Below are positions 46,581-57,883 of a stretch of DNA of 64,000 nucleotides, one piece after another. A program made the position numbers and the translations under genes. Origin of the DNA: Melieria omissa (taxonomy: Eukaryota; Arthropoda; Insecta; Diptera; Ulidiidae); contig OZ020268.1 in the NCBI GenBank assembly GCA_963971225.1, positions 117,317,510 through 117,381,509 of the forward strand, given 5' to 3'. Below the pieces are notes generated by a model. That model searched no databases and was not told the DNA's origin. It worked only from the letters and a program-made list of their open reading frames with translations. Every line of letters starts with the position of its first letter. The stretch's first letter is position 1.

Positions 46581-48369
46581 TACAAAATTGAAAGCATTTT
46601 CAAGTAAGCATGAAAAAAAACTCTAATAAAAAATTAGTGGCGCGCTGTGAAGTGTAAAGCACAAATTGGCGCACTGAAGACTTGTGGCTAATTAATTGCA
46701 TGGCTACAAATTACAAGCGACAGTAATGCCATAGTAGAGTTTATAACAAGTGGCTGGTTCTGTTTTGGTTTTGTTGTTGTAGTTGTATTTATTGACTTGA
46801 GTTGCGTGATTGAACCAGCCAAAAGCCAAAATGTTTGACCAAAAAATCTCCACCAGCTAAAAAGCGAAAGAGACAGACAGAGCGAAAGAGAGAAAGAGAG
46901 AGACTGAACATTGCGTACGAGATGCCAAATAAATCTCCAATTTGTAATTGATGTGAAAAATTGCCGCACCAGACATCAAACAGGCTTAAATCGTTACGCG
47001 CATTGTGACCCGAATTGCGACGGTCAGACGGCGGCGGCCCGTTAAGCGTGCGATCGTGCATTGAGTAAAATTACACAAAAATGTGTAATTTATATTATGG
47101 ACGCTGGTGATAATTCGTCGCCGTACAACGACGCTTAACCTTGCAACCGGCGGCACACACGCGCCGCGGCAACTAATGAACGCCAAGGCGGCAACTAATG
47201 CGAGACGTGATGTCTATTTCGATTTTTTTTCGGGCCAGAAAAAAATGCAGCAACTTTTCACAAAATTGTCAACAGGTTGTGGTACTTAATATTTTGTTAC
47301 TGCTGTTGTTGTTGTTTGCATGATTTAATGCGTCTGACAAATTTATGGCCGTCGTAATTAATGTAGTTGACACTTTGATTGTAAATAATTGCTGACTTGG
47401 CGTGTAGCTGGCAGCTTTTGGGTTGATACAAAAATTGAAGCCGAATATTAGTTGCAGTCGACTATATAACTTATTCCATAGGTGCTCTGATCCGATTTCT
47501 AGCTCAACTGCAATTGCGGCAGCTCATTTTTTACAAAATCGTTTCACATAAGCGTAGCAAAATGGATTTATACATTGGACAACACAATAACAAAAACTGT
47601 AATCGCAAAATCATTAATCATAATCATTGTGATTGATTTGTTATAAGCGCAAGATGTGATGCTTCTTAGCGCAAGATGTGATGCACATACACACCCAAGA
47701 CACATACATAGAAAAATCCAAATTCAATACGATCAAACCATCAAAAGCAAAAAGAGTGAAGCCCAAAGCGGGCAACAAGCAATAACGAGCTCTGTCTGCA
47801 GCAAACCGCAAACACAAATGCAAACAAATGCTAATTCACCATTATTCGTGCGTCTCTAGGCGGAAAAAATTTCAGCACAACGCAACAAAAAAGCACAATG
47901 AAGGAATAAGCAAATACTCCACGCACCGCTGCTGGCACGCTGACCACCACCAGATTAGAAATCGATGCCACACAAATGACTGTTGCCTGTTTGACTCATT
48001 CATTCATTCATTCATTCATTCATTCGTTGGTCCATTCATGCATGCAGTCAGCGAGAATTGTGCTTTTTTCAGCCAACCACTGAGATCGGCAAAGCAAAAC
48101 GGTTTTGCTGTGCCGCTTTCGACTTTTTCTTACTTCCTTTTTCACTTTTTTGTTGGCTTTAATTGTGCGCACAGAGCTATTTTTTCTAAACAACAAAACA
48201 TCCACATCTACCCAATTAGATGGCAAATATTCATATGGAAGTGGGAAAAAATTGTGCCAAGAAACCGCAAGTATGAATGAGATATAACGATACAATACTT
48301 TTTACATATTTTTTTGTAATTCACAGAAGAGTGAAGATTTCTTACATAAATTGTAGATTGACTAAGTTA
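46581..48369. other. Unique non-coding block
   Basis: GC-richer parts are at 46.97-47.2 and 47.9-48.1 kb. Simple runs include GAAAGAGAGAAAGAGAGAGA (46884-46903) and (ATTC)n at 47998-48025. No exon or RNA gene is recognised. Confidence 0.45.
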
Positions 48370-48649
48370 TATTCGACTGATTGAACTTCTGGAGGAGAGA
48401 AATTGTTCAATCAAAGGAAAAATTAAATTTCATACATTCTTCATCAGTGAGAATCATGTTAACTATAACATTTTAACTATAAAATGACTTGAAATGATTC
48501 AGTACTGAAAAAATGACTAAAAATATTGGAAAAAATGTTGACCTATTTTGTTATATAATTTCATACCTTCTGGAGGAGAGAAATTGTTCAATCAAACGAA
48601 AACTAAAATTTTTCTTAACTATAAAATAAAATAATTAAATATAAAATAA

Positions 48650-49059
48650 GCCGGCCTCGATAGTCAAGCGGGTAGCGCGCTGGCTCCTCACACCAAAGGC
48701 TCCAGGTTCGATTCCTGGCTCGGGCTGGTGAACAACTCATCTACTTCTATCGCTATCCACATGAAGGAAATGAGAATTACAAGAATCGCACAAGTGCGCT
48801 CTTGGCAGGCAATGGCAAAACCTCCAAGTGTGAACGAAAAACTGCCAATCGCCGTTCGGATTCGGCGTTAAACTGTAGGTCCCCTCCCCCCCTTTCCCCA
48901 TCCGCTTGAAATGTGTGCTGTAACATATGTTGGCAAAAACAGTGTTGCATACACAGTTCAAAAACGGGTGAAACATGTGGTATCACAATGGGCCTTTCAG
49001 GCCTCCGAGTGTGTCTCTTATAGAGGCAGCCACCGCAACCTAACCTAACCTAACCTAAC
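48650..49059 (+). mobile_element. tRNA-derived SINE, complete copy (SINE type 1)
   Basis: 410 bp are flanked by the 10-bp duplication TATAAAATAA (48640-48649 and 49060-49069). The tRNA-like head carries an A box (TAGTCAAGCGGG, 48661-48672) and a perfect B box (GGTTCGATTCC, 48705-48715). The central body (GGCAATGGCAAAACCTCC, then CGCCGTTCGGATTCGGCG and CTGTAGGTCCC) is shared with the SINE at 50093. The 3' part (ATGTGGTATCACAATGGGC and the GGCAGCCAC block) matches LINE 3' ends at 30440 and 35344. It ends in a (CCTAA)n tail. It is transcribed by RNA polymerase III in this class and moved by a LINE. Confidence 0.92.
48661..48715 (+). promoter_or_regulatory. SINE internal Pol III promoter (A and B boxes)
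   Basis: TAGTCAAGCGGG matches the A-box consensus and GGTTCGATTCC matches the B box exactly, 32 bp apart, as in tRNA genes. Both boxes are intact, so the head could still bind TFIIIC. Confidence 0.8.
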
Positions 49060-49590
49060 TATAAAATAACTCTCAACTTAACTCTTAACTATAAAACGAC
49101 TCTCAATACTGAAAAAATGACTGAAAATATTGAAAAAACAAATGTTGTCCTATTTTGTTATATAATTTCTTACCTTCTGGTGGAGAGAAATTGTTAAATC
49201 AAACGAAAAATAAAATTTTTCTTAACTATAAAATAACTCTCAACTTAACTCTTAACTATAAAATGACTTAATACTGAAAAAATGACTGAAAATATTGAAA
49301 AAAAATTCTGTCCTATTTTGTTACATAATTTCTTACCTTCTGGAGGAGAAAATTGTTCAATCAAATGAAAAATAAAATTTCATACTTACATGCTCCATCA
49401 CTGAGAGTCATTTTAACTATAACATTTTAACTATACAATTACTCTCAACTTAACTCTTAACTATAAAATAACTTTCAGCTAACTCTTAACTATAAAATGA
49501 CTCTCAATGACTCCATATTGAAAAAATGACTGAAAATATTGAAAACAAATTTGTCCTATTTTGTTACATAATTTGATGGGCTGGTCATTC

Positions 49591-50092
49591 CAGTACTAAA
49601 ATTAAAATGTTTCTTAAATGACAGAATTATTTAATAAATTTGTATTTAATTTATATTCTAAAACAATGGGACAATCAATATAGAAATCAATCAATCAATA
49701 AAATAATATGAATACGACAAAGAATCTTTGTGAGTTTTTCATAATGGTTTGAAATGCATCAAATTTTTTCTGGGAGGTGAAAATCTGCATAGATTTTACA
49801 AGAATCCCAATAATAATGACCCTATGCTCGGTCCGTCGGCATGCCGTATTTTTACCAGCTAAAGCTATCCTCTCTTATACTCTCGGAGTATTGGCAAATG
49901 TACATAGACCACATAGTGAGCCCCTTTTCGTTTCCTTCTTTAGATATCCATTATTATCGGTCTGTCCTATATAACGCATTACCGCGAGTAAGTAGTTTCT
50001 TGTGACTAATGATCCACAAACAATCTTTTACCAATGCCAAGTGTACATCAGTCTTATCGTCCTCTGCGCTTTGTCTACAAGTAACATCCTCA
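49591..50092. other. Non-coding stretch
   Basis: AT-rich mixed sequence with no recognisable gene or repeat. A CAATCAATCAATAAAAT run is near 49687. Confidence 0.4.
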
Positions 50093-50418
50093 GCCGCCGT
50101 AGCTCAGCTGGCTAGTGTGTTGGGCCGCGAGTCAAGACTCCGCGAGTTCAATACTTCGTTGCGTTAACACCGAAAAAAGAAAAAAAAACAACAATTTTTC
50201 TTTCGGCGGCTTCCTCTCAGCAGGAAATGGCAAACCTCTGAGAGTAAAATTGGCTATGAAAAAGCTCCCAACTCGCCGTTCAGAATCGGCATAAAACTGT
50301 AGGTCCCTTCCAACCTTGTAAAAACATTCGCACGCACAACACGGTTGGTTGCGGGTAGCTAGGCCTTAGTCTCACGTAATCGAGCTGTCGTGCCAGTCAA
50401 GAAGAAGAAGAAGAAGAA
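50093..50418 (+). mobile_element. tRNA-derived SINE, type 2
   Basis: The head reads like a tRNA: A box TAGCTCAGCTGG (50100-50111) and B box GTTCAATAC (50146-50154). An A-rich linker follows. The body (GAAATGGCAAACCTCTGAGA, CTCGCCGTTCAGAATCGGC, CTGTAGGTCCCTTCC) is homologous to that of SINE type 1. The 3' part differs and ends in (GAA)n at about 50399-50418. Without the body it could be mistaken for a tRNA gene. I did not find a clean target duplication. Confidence 0.85.
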
Positions 50419-51015
50419 TTTTCGATCAGACCTTCAGTCGTTGAATTGCTTAAGCCAATTCCAATTTGAATCTTGAAAAGTCAATTTTCGATCTCATCTT
50501 GGCTAATTCATCCGGTAGCTCATTTTGTGGTGCCCTAAAAAAACTCACACCTGTTCTAAAGGGCACAATTTTTGGATTTATGAATACATTCCAGAGCCAG
50601 TTTAGAGTTCAGTGTCGATTTGACATACACTTACTCATAGCCTGATTTTCCAGGATCAACACCTGATTGCCAATAATTGCTTGTTTACTAGTCAATCCAA
50701 GCATGTTTGCCTGATATAGCGACATTTATTCTTCTCACTGCAGTGTGTAACTCAAATTTACTACTCTCATAGGGGGACTGAACAATAGAAAGATTGTTTT
50801 CAGAATGTCTGACACAAGCTTTTCACAGTAAGCTTAATCTAACCTAGTAATGTCCACCTAACATAAAATTTACAAGATAGTTTCCCACTAGGACATTAGA
50901 TTGGTTGGGGCTAGACATTGGCTGTTTATGGCACTGCGTTCATTTTGAACTATTGTGCCTTGCCCAAATTCAGTACTGGAAGAGACTATTTCCTCCTATA
51001 CTTAGAGGTTTAATT
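50419..51015. other. Non-coding stretch
   Basis: Mixed sequence with no recognisable gene. GGTTGGGGCTAGACATTGGC near 50905 is unclassified. Confidence 0.4.
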
Positions 51016-51130
51016 CTTATTTGATTCATGTGGACAGCGATAAAAGTAGACCAGTGCTTCACCAGCCCGAACTAGGAATGGAACCTGGGCCCTTTGCTTC
51101 GAAGTCAGAAAACTACTCACTGGTCTAGAG

Positions 51131-51651
51131 CTCAGGGCTACTCTTTGGGCTCAGTAGGCAGATGAGAAGTAGGGCCCTCTCTCGACGAACAAAACTTACG
51201 CTGTACAAGGCACTTATCATCCCCGTCCTCTTATATGGTGCAGAGTCCTGGACGTTGTCGACCACCGATGAACGTGCCTTGAAAGCATTCGAGAGAAAGA
51301 TACTCCGCAAAGTCTTCGGTCCGCTCCGCGTGGGTGATGAGTACCGTATACGATGGAACAACGAGCTGTACGAGCTATACAGGGACATGGACATAGTCAA
51401 GCGCATAAAAATACAGCGGTTGCGCTGGCTTGGCCATGTTGCCCGTATGCCTGAAGATGCTCCGGCGAGGCGAGTCTACGAGACGTACCCTCAGGTGGAC
51501 GCCGCGGAAGAGGACGTCCTCATCTACGTTGGAAGACCAAGTGTCGCAGAACCTGTCGGCGCTTGGAATCTCCAACTGGCGTCAGCAAGCACAGGACAGA
51601 ACCGGCTGGGGCGCTCTTTTGGATTCGGCCAAGACCGATAAACGGTTGTAG
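51131..51651 (+). pseudogene. RTE reverse transcriptase, C-terminal fragment
   Basis: The frame from about 51162 reads LYKALIIPVLLYGAESWTL, FERKILRKVFGP, then IKIQRLRWLGHVARMPEDAP, the C-terminal signature of RTE-type endonuclease/reverse transcriptases. It then needs two frameshifts: GGRRGRGRPHLRWKT is read in a second frame at about 51498-51540, and DQVSQNLSALGISNWRQQA, AQDRTGWGALLDSAK and stop in a third to 51651. The catalytic RT and endonuclease are absent, so it is inactive. Confidence 0.9.
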
Positions 51652-51673
51652 CGCCAGCTAAGTAAGTAAGTAA
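51131..51673 (+). mobile_element. 5'-truncated RTE-clade LINE with 9-bp duplication
   Basis: 543 bp are bounded by GGTCTAGAG on both sides (51122-51130 and 51674-51682). The 3' end is a short AAGTAAGTAAGTAAG-type microsatellite, as seen at the ends of RTE elements, with no poly-A. The host is the SINE copy around it, whose sequence resumes exactly after the duplication. Confidence 0.92.
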
Positions 51674-51690
51674 GGTCTAGAGAAGCCGGC

Positions 51691-54077
51691 TTGTTTTCTA
51701 CTAAGAATCTTTAAAATTTGTAAGAATACAAAAAAAGTATAAAAGAGCGATGAAAAACTTACTAAGCAAACTATTGAAAGTTTTGTGATTTGGTCCTACA
51801 ACAAATGATTTGCTTTTGTAGTTTAATTAATGTTTTTGTACCAAATAAAAAAAATAAGTTTTGATTTAAATATTTCGCATAATATTAAAATATATACAAA
51901 AAATATATAACAAACAAAAACAAACCTACAGTCGCTGGCCCCGATGCTGGTGTTGCCTTCTTTAGGGCATTTGAGTATTAATTATATTACTTACACAAAT
52001 CATATGGAAAATCAAAACAAGAACATTAAACATTTTACTTCAAGATTTTGAAATTGTTGTTTTAATTTTAATATTTTTGTGTTTTCTTTATTTAAGCAAT
52101 AAAAAAATTTTAATAAATAAATAAATATTTTTTTTATAGTATTTTGAATTTTTAAATTTTTAAAATTTAAATAAATAGGTACATAAATATTTTGTATTTT
52201 TATTTTTTGATTTTCATTTTTTCCCCCAAAATATCAAAGAAACAATTGAACAAATATAACAAAAAAATAAAAAAGCCAAAAAAAAAATTAATCCAAATTA
52301 AAACAAACATTTCAAAAATATTGAAGATCCCAAGTTCCGCATAATTTGAACACTTGAGCCGAAAAGTAGCTCACGTTTCGCTGCCACAAAACTGACAGCA
52401 ACGCGCCGCTCACACACAGTTTTTTTTCTCACCAAAAAGAAATAATCTTTAAAAATAACAAATTACCTACAACAACAATAAACATTGAAACCGGTGCGCC
52501 TGTGGCCATACCCGAAATCTGCCCTAAGCCGCAGACACTCGACGCGTTTTGTGAAGTGTCATCGACGCATGCAATAATCATCAACTGTCATTATCAGCAG
52601 AGCATCAAAACCACAGCAATACAAGCAACAACAACAACAACAATAACACCAACAGTCAGCTCATTGCCCATGATTTGTTTATAGAGCAGCAGCGTTTTTG
52701 ACTTTCGTGGATATTTTTATTTGTTGTTTTTTTTTCCTTGTTTTCAGAAGAAACAATTAAGCGCTGACAGCGTAAATGACAGCTGGCTGCCTGGCTGGTT
52801 GTTGTTGTTGTTGTTGCTGTTGCTGTTGCACTTGAGACAGTGTTTCACTTTTAAATTGAAATGGGAAAAATAAACAAAAATTAACATAAAAAAACAAAAG
52901 TAAATAAAGTAAATCGAAACTCCCAAAACGCACAGTCGCTTTCAGTGTTGTTGTTGTTGTTATGGCTGAAAGAAAGTAGAAATGCTACTTTCGGGTGGTC
53001 CCTTGCGCTCTTGACATGCCAACCGTGTGGCAAATGTCGAGCATTGTTTGCTATTTGACAGCCGTCGACAGGGCGCAGCTGCGGTTGAATGCCGCATGCA
53101 ACTTGGCGGCTTTGCGGCTGCGCTGCTGCCGAAAAGTTGCTCTGCTCAAGACGACAAACTTTGGCGAAATATTTTGACAGTTGTAGCGAAAACTTTTGAC
53201 ATTCATTCGACACATATGCGATGCGATGCGATGCGTTACACGAAATGGCAATAAAGTGAGAATTTGCGGTGTGGCGTTAAAGCGCTGTCACCTTGTTGCG
53301 GCCAACAAGCAAGAAGAGGAAGAGCAGCAGAAGAAGACTTCAACATGAGCGCACAACCACACTTTGACCTTAAATGCAAATCAGGCATTGCGTTGCAGCT
53401 GCCAATTGGACGCAGTAATGAGACCGGCCGGCGACCACACCTTCCTGTGCGCCGTCGAAGCGTGTTTTTATTTATCCAAGTCCGACCGCAAGATGTGTCC
53501 ATGCAGGTTCATTTATTTGTTTGCACTCTGCTCGGCGGCCGGCTTGTTTGCTCGTGTCGGTTTGCTCTGTCGGCCGTTGGTTGGCCGTTTCGGGGCGTAA
53601 ATAAAACTTACTGAAGTGTTAAGTGCATCGAAGAGTAAGAAAAACCGCAACACATAAAATATTTGCACAGCAAAAACATTCAAGCAATTTAAATGATATA
53701 CAGTTTTTGTGTGAGAATTTTCTGCGCACGAAAAACAAAGCAAAATTGCGCACACACACACACACACACACACACTTGACAGTTCAATAAATAAAGAAAT
53801 CAGCGCGTGAAATGGTATAAAGTTGGCTGGCGGATTGGCTGATGAAAAAAAATGTCTGTGGTCAACGTTGCTGAGGTTGCGCACGCAGCTGCTTTGCGGC
53901 CACTTCGGTCGAATAGCGCTGGCGGTGTTCACGATATGTGGCGACTAGCCTGACAGAGCGGCAAAAAGGTGTGGAAAAAGTTGAACGTATGAAGGAGATT
54001 TTTAACAATTTGATGTCTAGTTAACTGATTTTAGCTTTTGTTTGCCTTTGAAGCGAAACATGTTCAAAATTTTTTGG
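51691..54077. other. Unique non-coding block, GC-rich 52.4-53.9 kb
   Basis: AT-rich to 52.35 kb and then GC-richer, with (CAA)n near 52625-52645, (GTT)n at 52798-52830 and 52946-52963, and (CA)n at 53750-53775. Several 60-139-codon frames overlap on both strands without recognisable domains. GGCGGTGTTCACGATATGTG at 53920-53939 belongs to a small dispersed motif set (see findings). Confidence 0.45.
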
Positions 54078-54290
54078 ATTAGGTTAGGTAAGCTGGCTGG
54101 TCAGATCAGTGCGCCTTAGTGTTGCGAATCGACATAAAAGTGATCGGTAAGAAAGTGTGTTCCTGGCGAAGTTCAACAGGGATTTAATTTCGAGCTTCAG
54201 AACCCCATCTAACCCAGAACAGAAAGTAGTAAATAAGTAAAGCGCAGTCTTGAGATAGCTGAACAAAAGCTAAAAATGTGCACCAAAATT
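54078..54290 (-). pseudogene. Possible LINE 3' tail (minus strand)
   Basis: Read on the minus strand, the segment ends CTGACCAGCCAGCTTACC followed by TAACCTAATCC, resembling the plus-strand tail at 31376-31432 (GGGTCAGCCAGCCTAACCTA). No protein similarity was seen upstream. It is probably the 3' UTR of an old retroposon. Confidence 0.4.
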
Positions 54291-54849
54291 TCCCTGACAC
54301 CATTTGCTTTGCATTTCCTGCATTCGTCCGACTCAGTGATGTCCATCAACATTCGTTAATTTGTAGATATAGTTTTCATTCATTTATACCTGACCACAAA
54401 TACAGCTGTAAATTTTTGTTTGTAAATTTTTTTAGTGTATCTTAGCTTAATTCTACACAACAGACTGCTTTTCAAAATTTTGGGTTTATCACTTAAGACA
54501 TATTTGAGATCTTCCATGGATTTTAAAACATTCAGATTCGGATTTTTATGCCCAAAAAGGCCCACTGTGATTCTTTCTGTACCTTCTTTGTTTTTGAAAA
54601 TATATCAGGAAGCATATGTGGGCTGCAGACGGCATATTTGAATGTTCTATTGCTTGATACGGATCCCTTAAAAAAATGCTGTCATATTATCATTAATTTT
54701 TTATTATCTGAGTTAATGTATTTAAAAATGTCTTTCAATATGTACCAGTGTATTGAACACCAAATTTTATGATGGTAGCAACATTTTTTGTTTGATTTAA
54801 CCACTTCAAAGCTTAACCACTCGATTGAACACAGATAACACAGCTGACT

Positions 54850-55960
54850 GATGGATGATGGAGAGTGACAGAAACTTGTCGGCTGTCCCGCGGAGAGGCA
54901 AACAAACGAACAGAAGAATATAGATTGGCAGATTGACACGTCCGCGGTCCCGCGGCAGAGACAAGCAGACGGAAAGAAGGATAGATACTCGGAGAGATTA
55001 GACCACTTGGTAACTTATCTACTGCGTTGGATAAAAATTACGGATGAAAAACGGTTGAAAAGATAGAAAGACTGAAAGACGGATAATGATAGAATCATGG
55101 CAGCTATTCCGCGGAGAGATAGACATAGACGAACGAACAGATAGACATAGATAGACAGATTGACACGTCTGTAGAAAGAGAGCAGTGTTGCCAGATCAGT
55201 AGATTTCCTCCTAGATAAAGGAGATTCTTGGCGTTTAGTAGAATTTTTAGGAGGAAGAATTGTTTAGGGGAAAGTTTAGATTAGATTTATATTTCATGTT
55301 AGGGGATTTTTCGGATCCTTTGTGGATTTTTGGGAGATTTCTGGATAACGAAGTATGTATGGGGATCACTGGCAACAAAACATATTTTGGCAACTATTTT
55401 AATAGACAAAGCACCCTATTGTTTTAAAAATATGTAAGCTCGTTCTATCTCATTCTCACTTATTGCTGTCACAATGAAATCCCGCCAAAAATGGCACTTT
55501 TTGTTTAATTCATTTGTTATATGTTTCGTTGTTGTTAAGTTTTGTTTGTTAAGCTGAAGATTAATAGAAAAAAGGGTGTATCAAAAAAATTATATGAAAT
55601 GATATTATATGAAATATAAAATATGTATTAATTTTTATTTTTTTATTAGAAGTTAAATTCTCATAATTCTTAATTCTTAAATTAAAAAAAAAAATTGGAG
55701 ATTTTTTAACTTTTGGGAGGAAATTTCAGTATTTTGTTAAGACTTTGCGAAATGATTTCAGGTACCTGGCAACACTGAAAGAGATTGAAGTACACGTAGT
55801 CGGAGATATTAGAGCATTTCGGCCGTCGGAGACACAGACAGATAGATAGACAGATGAACTGACTTATGAACATGGGCTGACAGATAGTTAGACAGCGATA
55901 AAATACGTCTGCTGCGAAAAGAAAATTGGATCAACAGACTGGTAGACAGAAGGTAGGAAA
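54850..55960. repeat. Degenerate GACAGATAGACAG field
   Basis: Purine-rich units such as ATAGATTGGCAGATTGACACG, recurring as ATAGACAGATTGACACGTC with GTCCCGCGG and GGAGAGA blocks, repeat from about 54850 to 55175 and resume at 55786-55960. The gap is the hAT-like MITE. Confidence 0.75.
55183..55777 (+). mobile_element. hAT-like MITE, complete copy
   Basis: 595 bp with inverted termini CAGTGTTGCCAG and CTGGCAACACTG, flanked by AAAGAGAG (55175-55182) and AAAGAGAT (55778-55785), an 8-bp duplication with one difference. CAG ends and an 8-bp duplication indicate hAT (P-like elements also make 8 bp). It has no transposase. The other copies are 2193-2831, 12573-12673 and 40448-41588. This is the reference copy for the family in the window. 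Confidence 0.88.
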
Positions 55961-57875
55961 TACAGATTTTGTAAGGAATCCTGATAAGAAATCAGCGTTT
56001 TTGGAACAAGGAAACAATTTCTAGTTGAATTTTTGTTTAAAAGTTTCTTAATAAAAAAATTTTCATAAGCGTTTTATAAGAACATTTCTGACCTTCCTGT
56101 CCAACAGATTTTTAAGATGAGCCTTAGAATATCTGCCATTGAATGTGCCCTTCCATCTTCTTATATAAAAGCAGTTTTTTAGGTTTAATTAAATAAACAA
56201 GTTAAACTAAATTAAACTTACTCAAATGGTTTTGAACTACAAAATGAGTGGCCATCTCTATCAGCTATGATTTTTATTCATATGATTTTTTTATGATAAT
56301 ACTTCTTCTTTTCTTGTATCATCATTTCGGCTCGTGAACACCACTAGCATTCACACTATTTTTATTTCCAAAAACTAAAACGTGCAAAAGCACTTCACCT
56401 GGCACTTTACACTGTACAAAAAACTAAAACAAATATATGCTTTAAAAAAAAATTATTAAAAACTGCCATTGAAAATAGAGTAAGTGCTACTTGACTGCAC
56501 GATTTCGCATTGAAACGAAAAAAAAAAAAACAAACAATTAAAAAAACATAAGGAAACAACTGTCGATTGCATTGGGGGAGGAAGGAGGTCGAAATTATGG
56601 CAAACAAGTTCACTTAAATGGCAAACAAATTGCTGCCACATGAACAGAAATATTTCGCAGAAAATTTGAAGTAGCGAAAGTGTTGCCTTGAGCTGTTTTC
56701 ATAGATTTGTGTCATGAATAACAGGTGGCGGATTGATGTCTAATTAGTTTGTTTACTCAGAAGCGGAAATGCATATTTCATGTCTCATTGCTTTTATTTA
56801 TTTTACATTAATGGTGGCAAGTTGTATGCCTGTTGGTTGATTGAAAACAATTGATGGCTTGTTTGGATATGTTGAAAGCGAGTGCTGGAGTGCCGGATGT
56901 CGGATGTCGCGGTGTTTTAGGGCATTTTGATGAATAGATGACACTTTCGCCTGAATTGTGTGGCTGACATTGGGCAATTTCCTTGTACTAAATAAAAACT
57001 AACCTATTAGTTTTATTTTTAGTAATAAATACAATTTCAACAAAACTTAAATGCATTTAAAAACGGTGACAGTGGGTTTTCACAGCGTTTGTGCTAAAAA
57101 AAATGCATAATTTTATTAAAAGACGCCTACATAGAACAACTTTCGTGCTTACTTATGAGTTTTGTTCATTTACTGAATTTTTTAAATTTTTTTCTTATTA
57201 TTTCAATTTGTTTTTCTTTCATCTTTCTTTGCTTTGATGCTGTCTTTTGCATCAGAGATGTTTTATTTTAATTATTTAAGAATAAAACAAGTTTTCTAAC
57301 GAGCAGATGTAGGCACCACACTTTGATTTAGAGCACAAAACCCCCCATCCACTCACTCACAGACACACACACACACATACATAGAGAATGCCGTATGGCA
57401 ATGCAAGCCTACAGACACTCGTCGAAGGTGAAACTGCTGTCGTTTGTATGGTTTTAGGCTGTGGAGCACAATTCGACAGACACTTGCAATTTAGTGCAGC
57501 GCACAAACACTCAAAGCAATGGAAAAAAACCGACAAAGCATTCAAGAAAAAATAAACTTTTGCAATTAAATATAAAAATGTTTTTTTTTTGTTGTCTTCT
57601 TGTCTGAGTGCCATTACTCCTGCTTGGGCCAAGCACCTGCCGTTTTTTTTTGCTCTGCTCTCGTTGTTGCTCTTCTGTGCAGTGCATTGACTGTATTTGT
57701 GTTGCCTGCTTTTAGGCGTTCGCGCTTTAAATTATCGATTGCCATTTGCAATTACGCTAAATGCAAACATTTTATTCGTTAAACTGTGGCAACATGGCTC
57801 GTGCAACTTTCACTCTGACCATTACATTTCCGTGGAAATTAAAATATCCGCATTACACACACACACACACCGACA
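55961..57875. other. Non-coding block
   Basis: AT-rich, with homopolymer runs near 56517-56530 and 57580-57590 and (CA)n at 57362-57378 and 57855-57870. No gene or mobile element is recognised. Confidence 0.45.
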
Positions 57876-57883
57876 CACGCACA

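Larger units (their letters stand above)
48370..49590. repeat. AT-rich tandem array, ~165-185 bp unit
   Basis: Four units are marked by CTTCTGGAGGAGAGAAATTG at about 48385, 48566, 49173 and 49336. Inside each recur ACTATAAAATAACTCTCAA, AAAATGACTGAAAATATTG and GTCCTATTTTGTTA. The gap between the second and third unit is explained by the SINE insertion (410 bp plus its duplication), after which the period is about 185 bp. Confidence 0.88.
51016..51690 (-). mobile_element. SINE type 1, copy 3, split by an RTE fragment
   Basis: On the minus strand the head starts at 51690 (GCCGGCTTCTCTAGACC) and continues left of the RTE insertion. It includes a B box with one change (GGAATGGAACC on the plus strand, 51074-51084), then CACCAGCCCGAAC and GACAGCGATAAAAGTAG, as in the complete copy at 48650. 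The body fades near 51016. The inserted RTE interrupts the A-box region. Confidence 0.8.

Noticed and set aside
49037..49059. Telomeric TTAGG array
   Set aside because: Only a few units at the end of a SINE; it is a retroposon tail, not a telomere.
48370..49590. CRISPR-like array
   Set aside because: Units are long, diverged and head-to-tail with no unique spacers, and the DNA is eukaryotic.
50093..50165. Possible tRNA gene
   Set aside because: A and B boxes are present, but the sequence continues into a SINE body and tail shared with another SINE, and the cloverleaf is imperfect.
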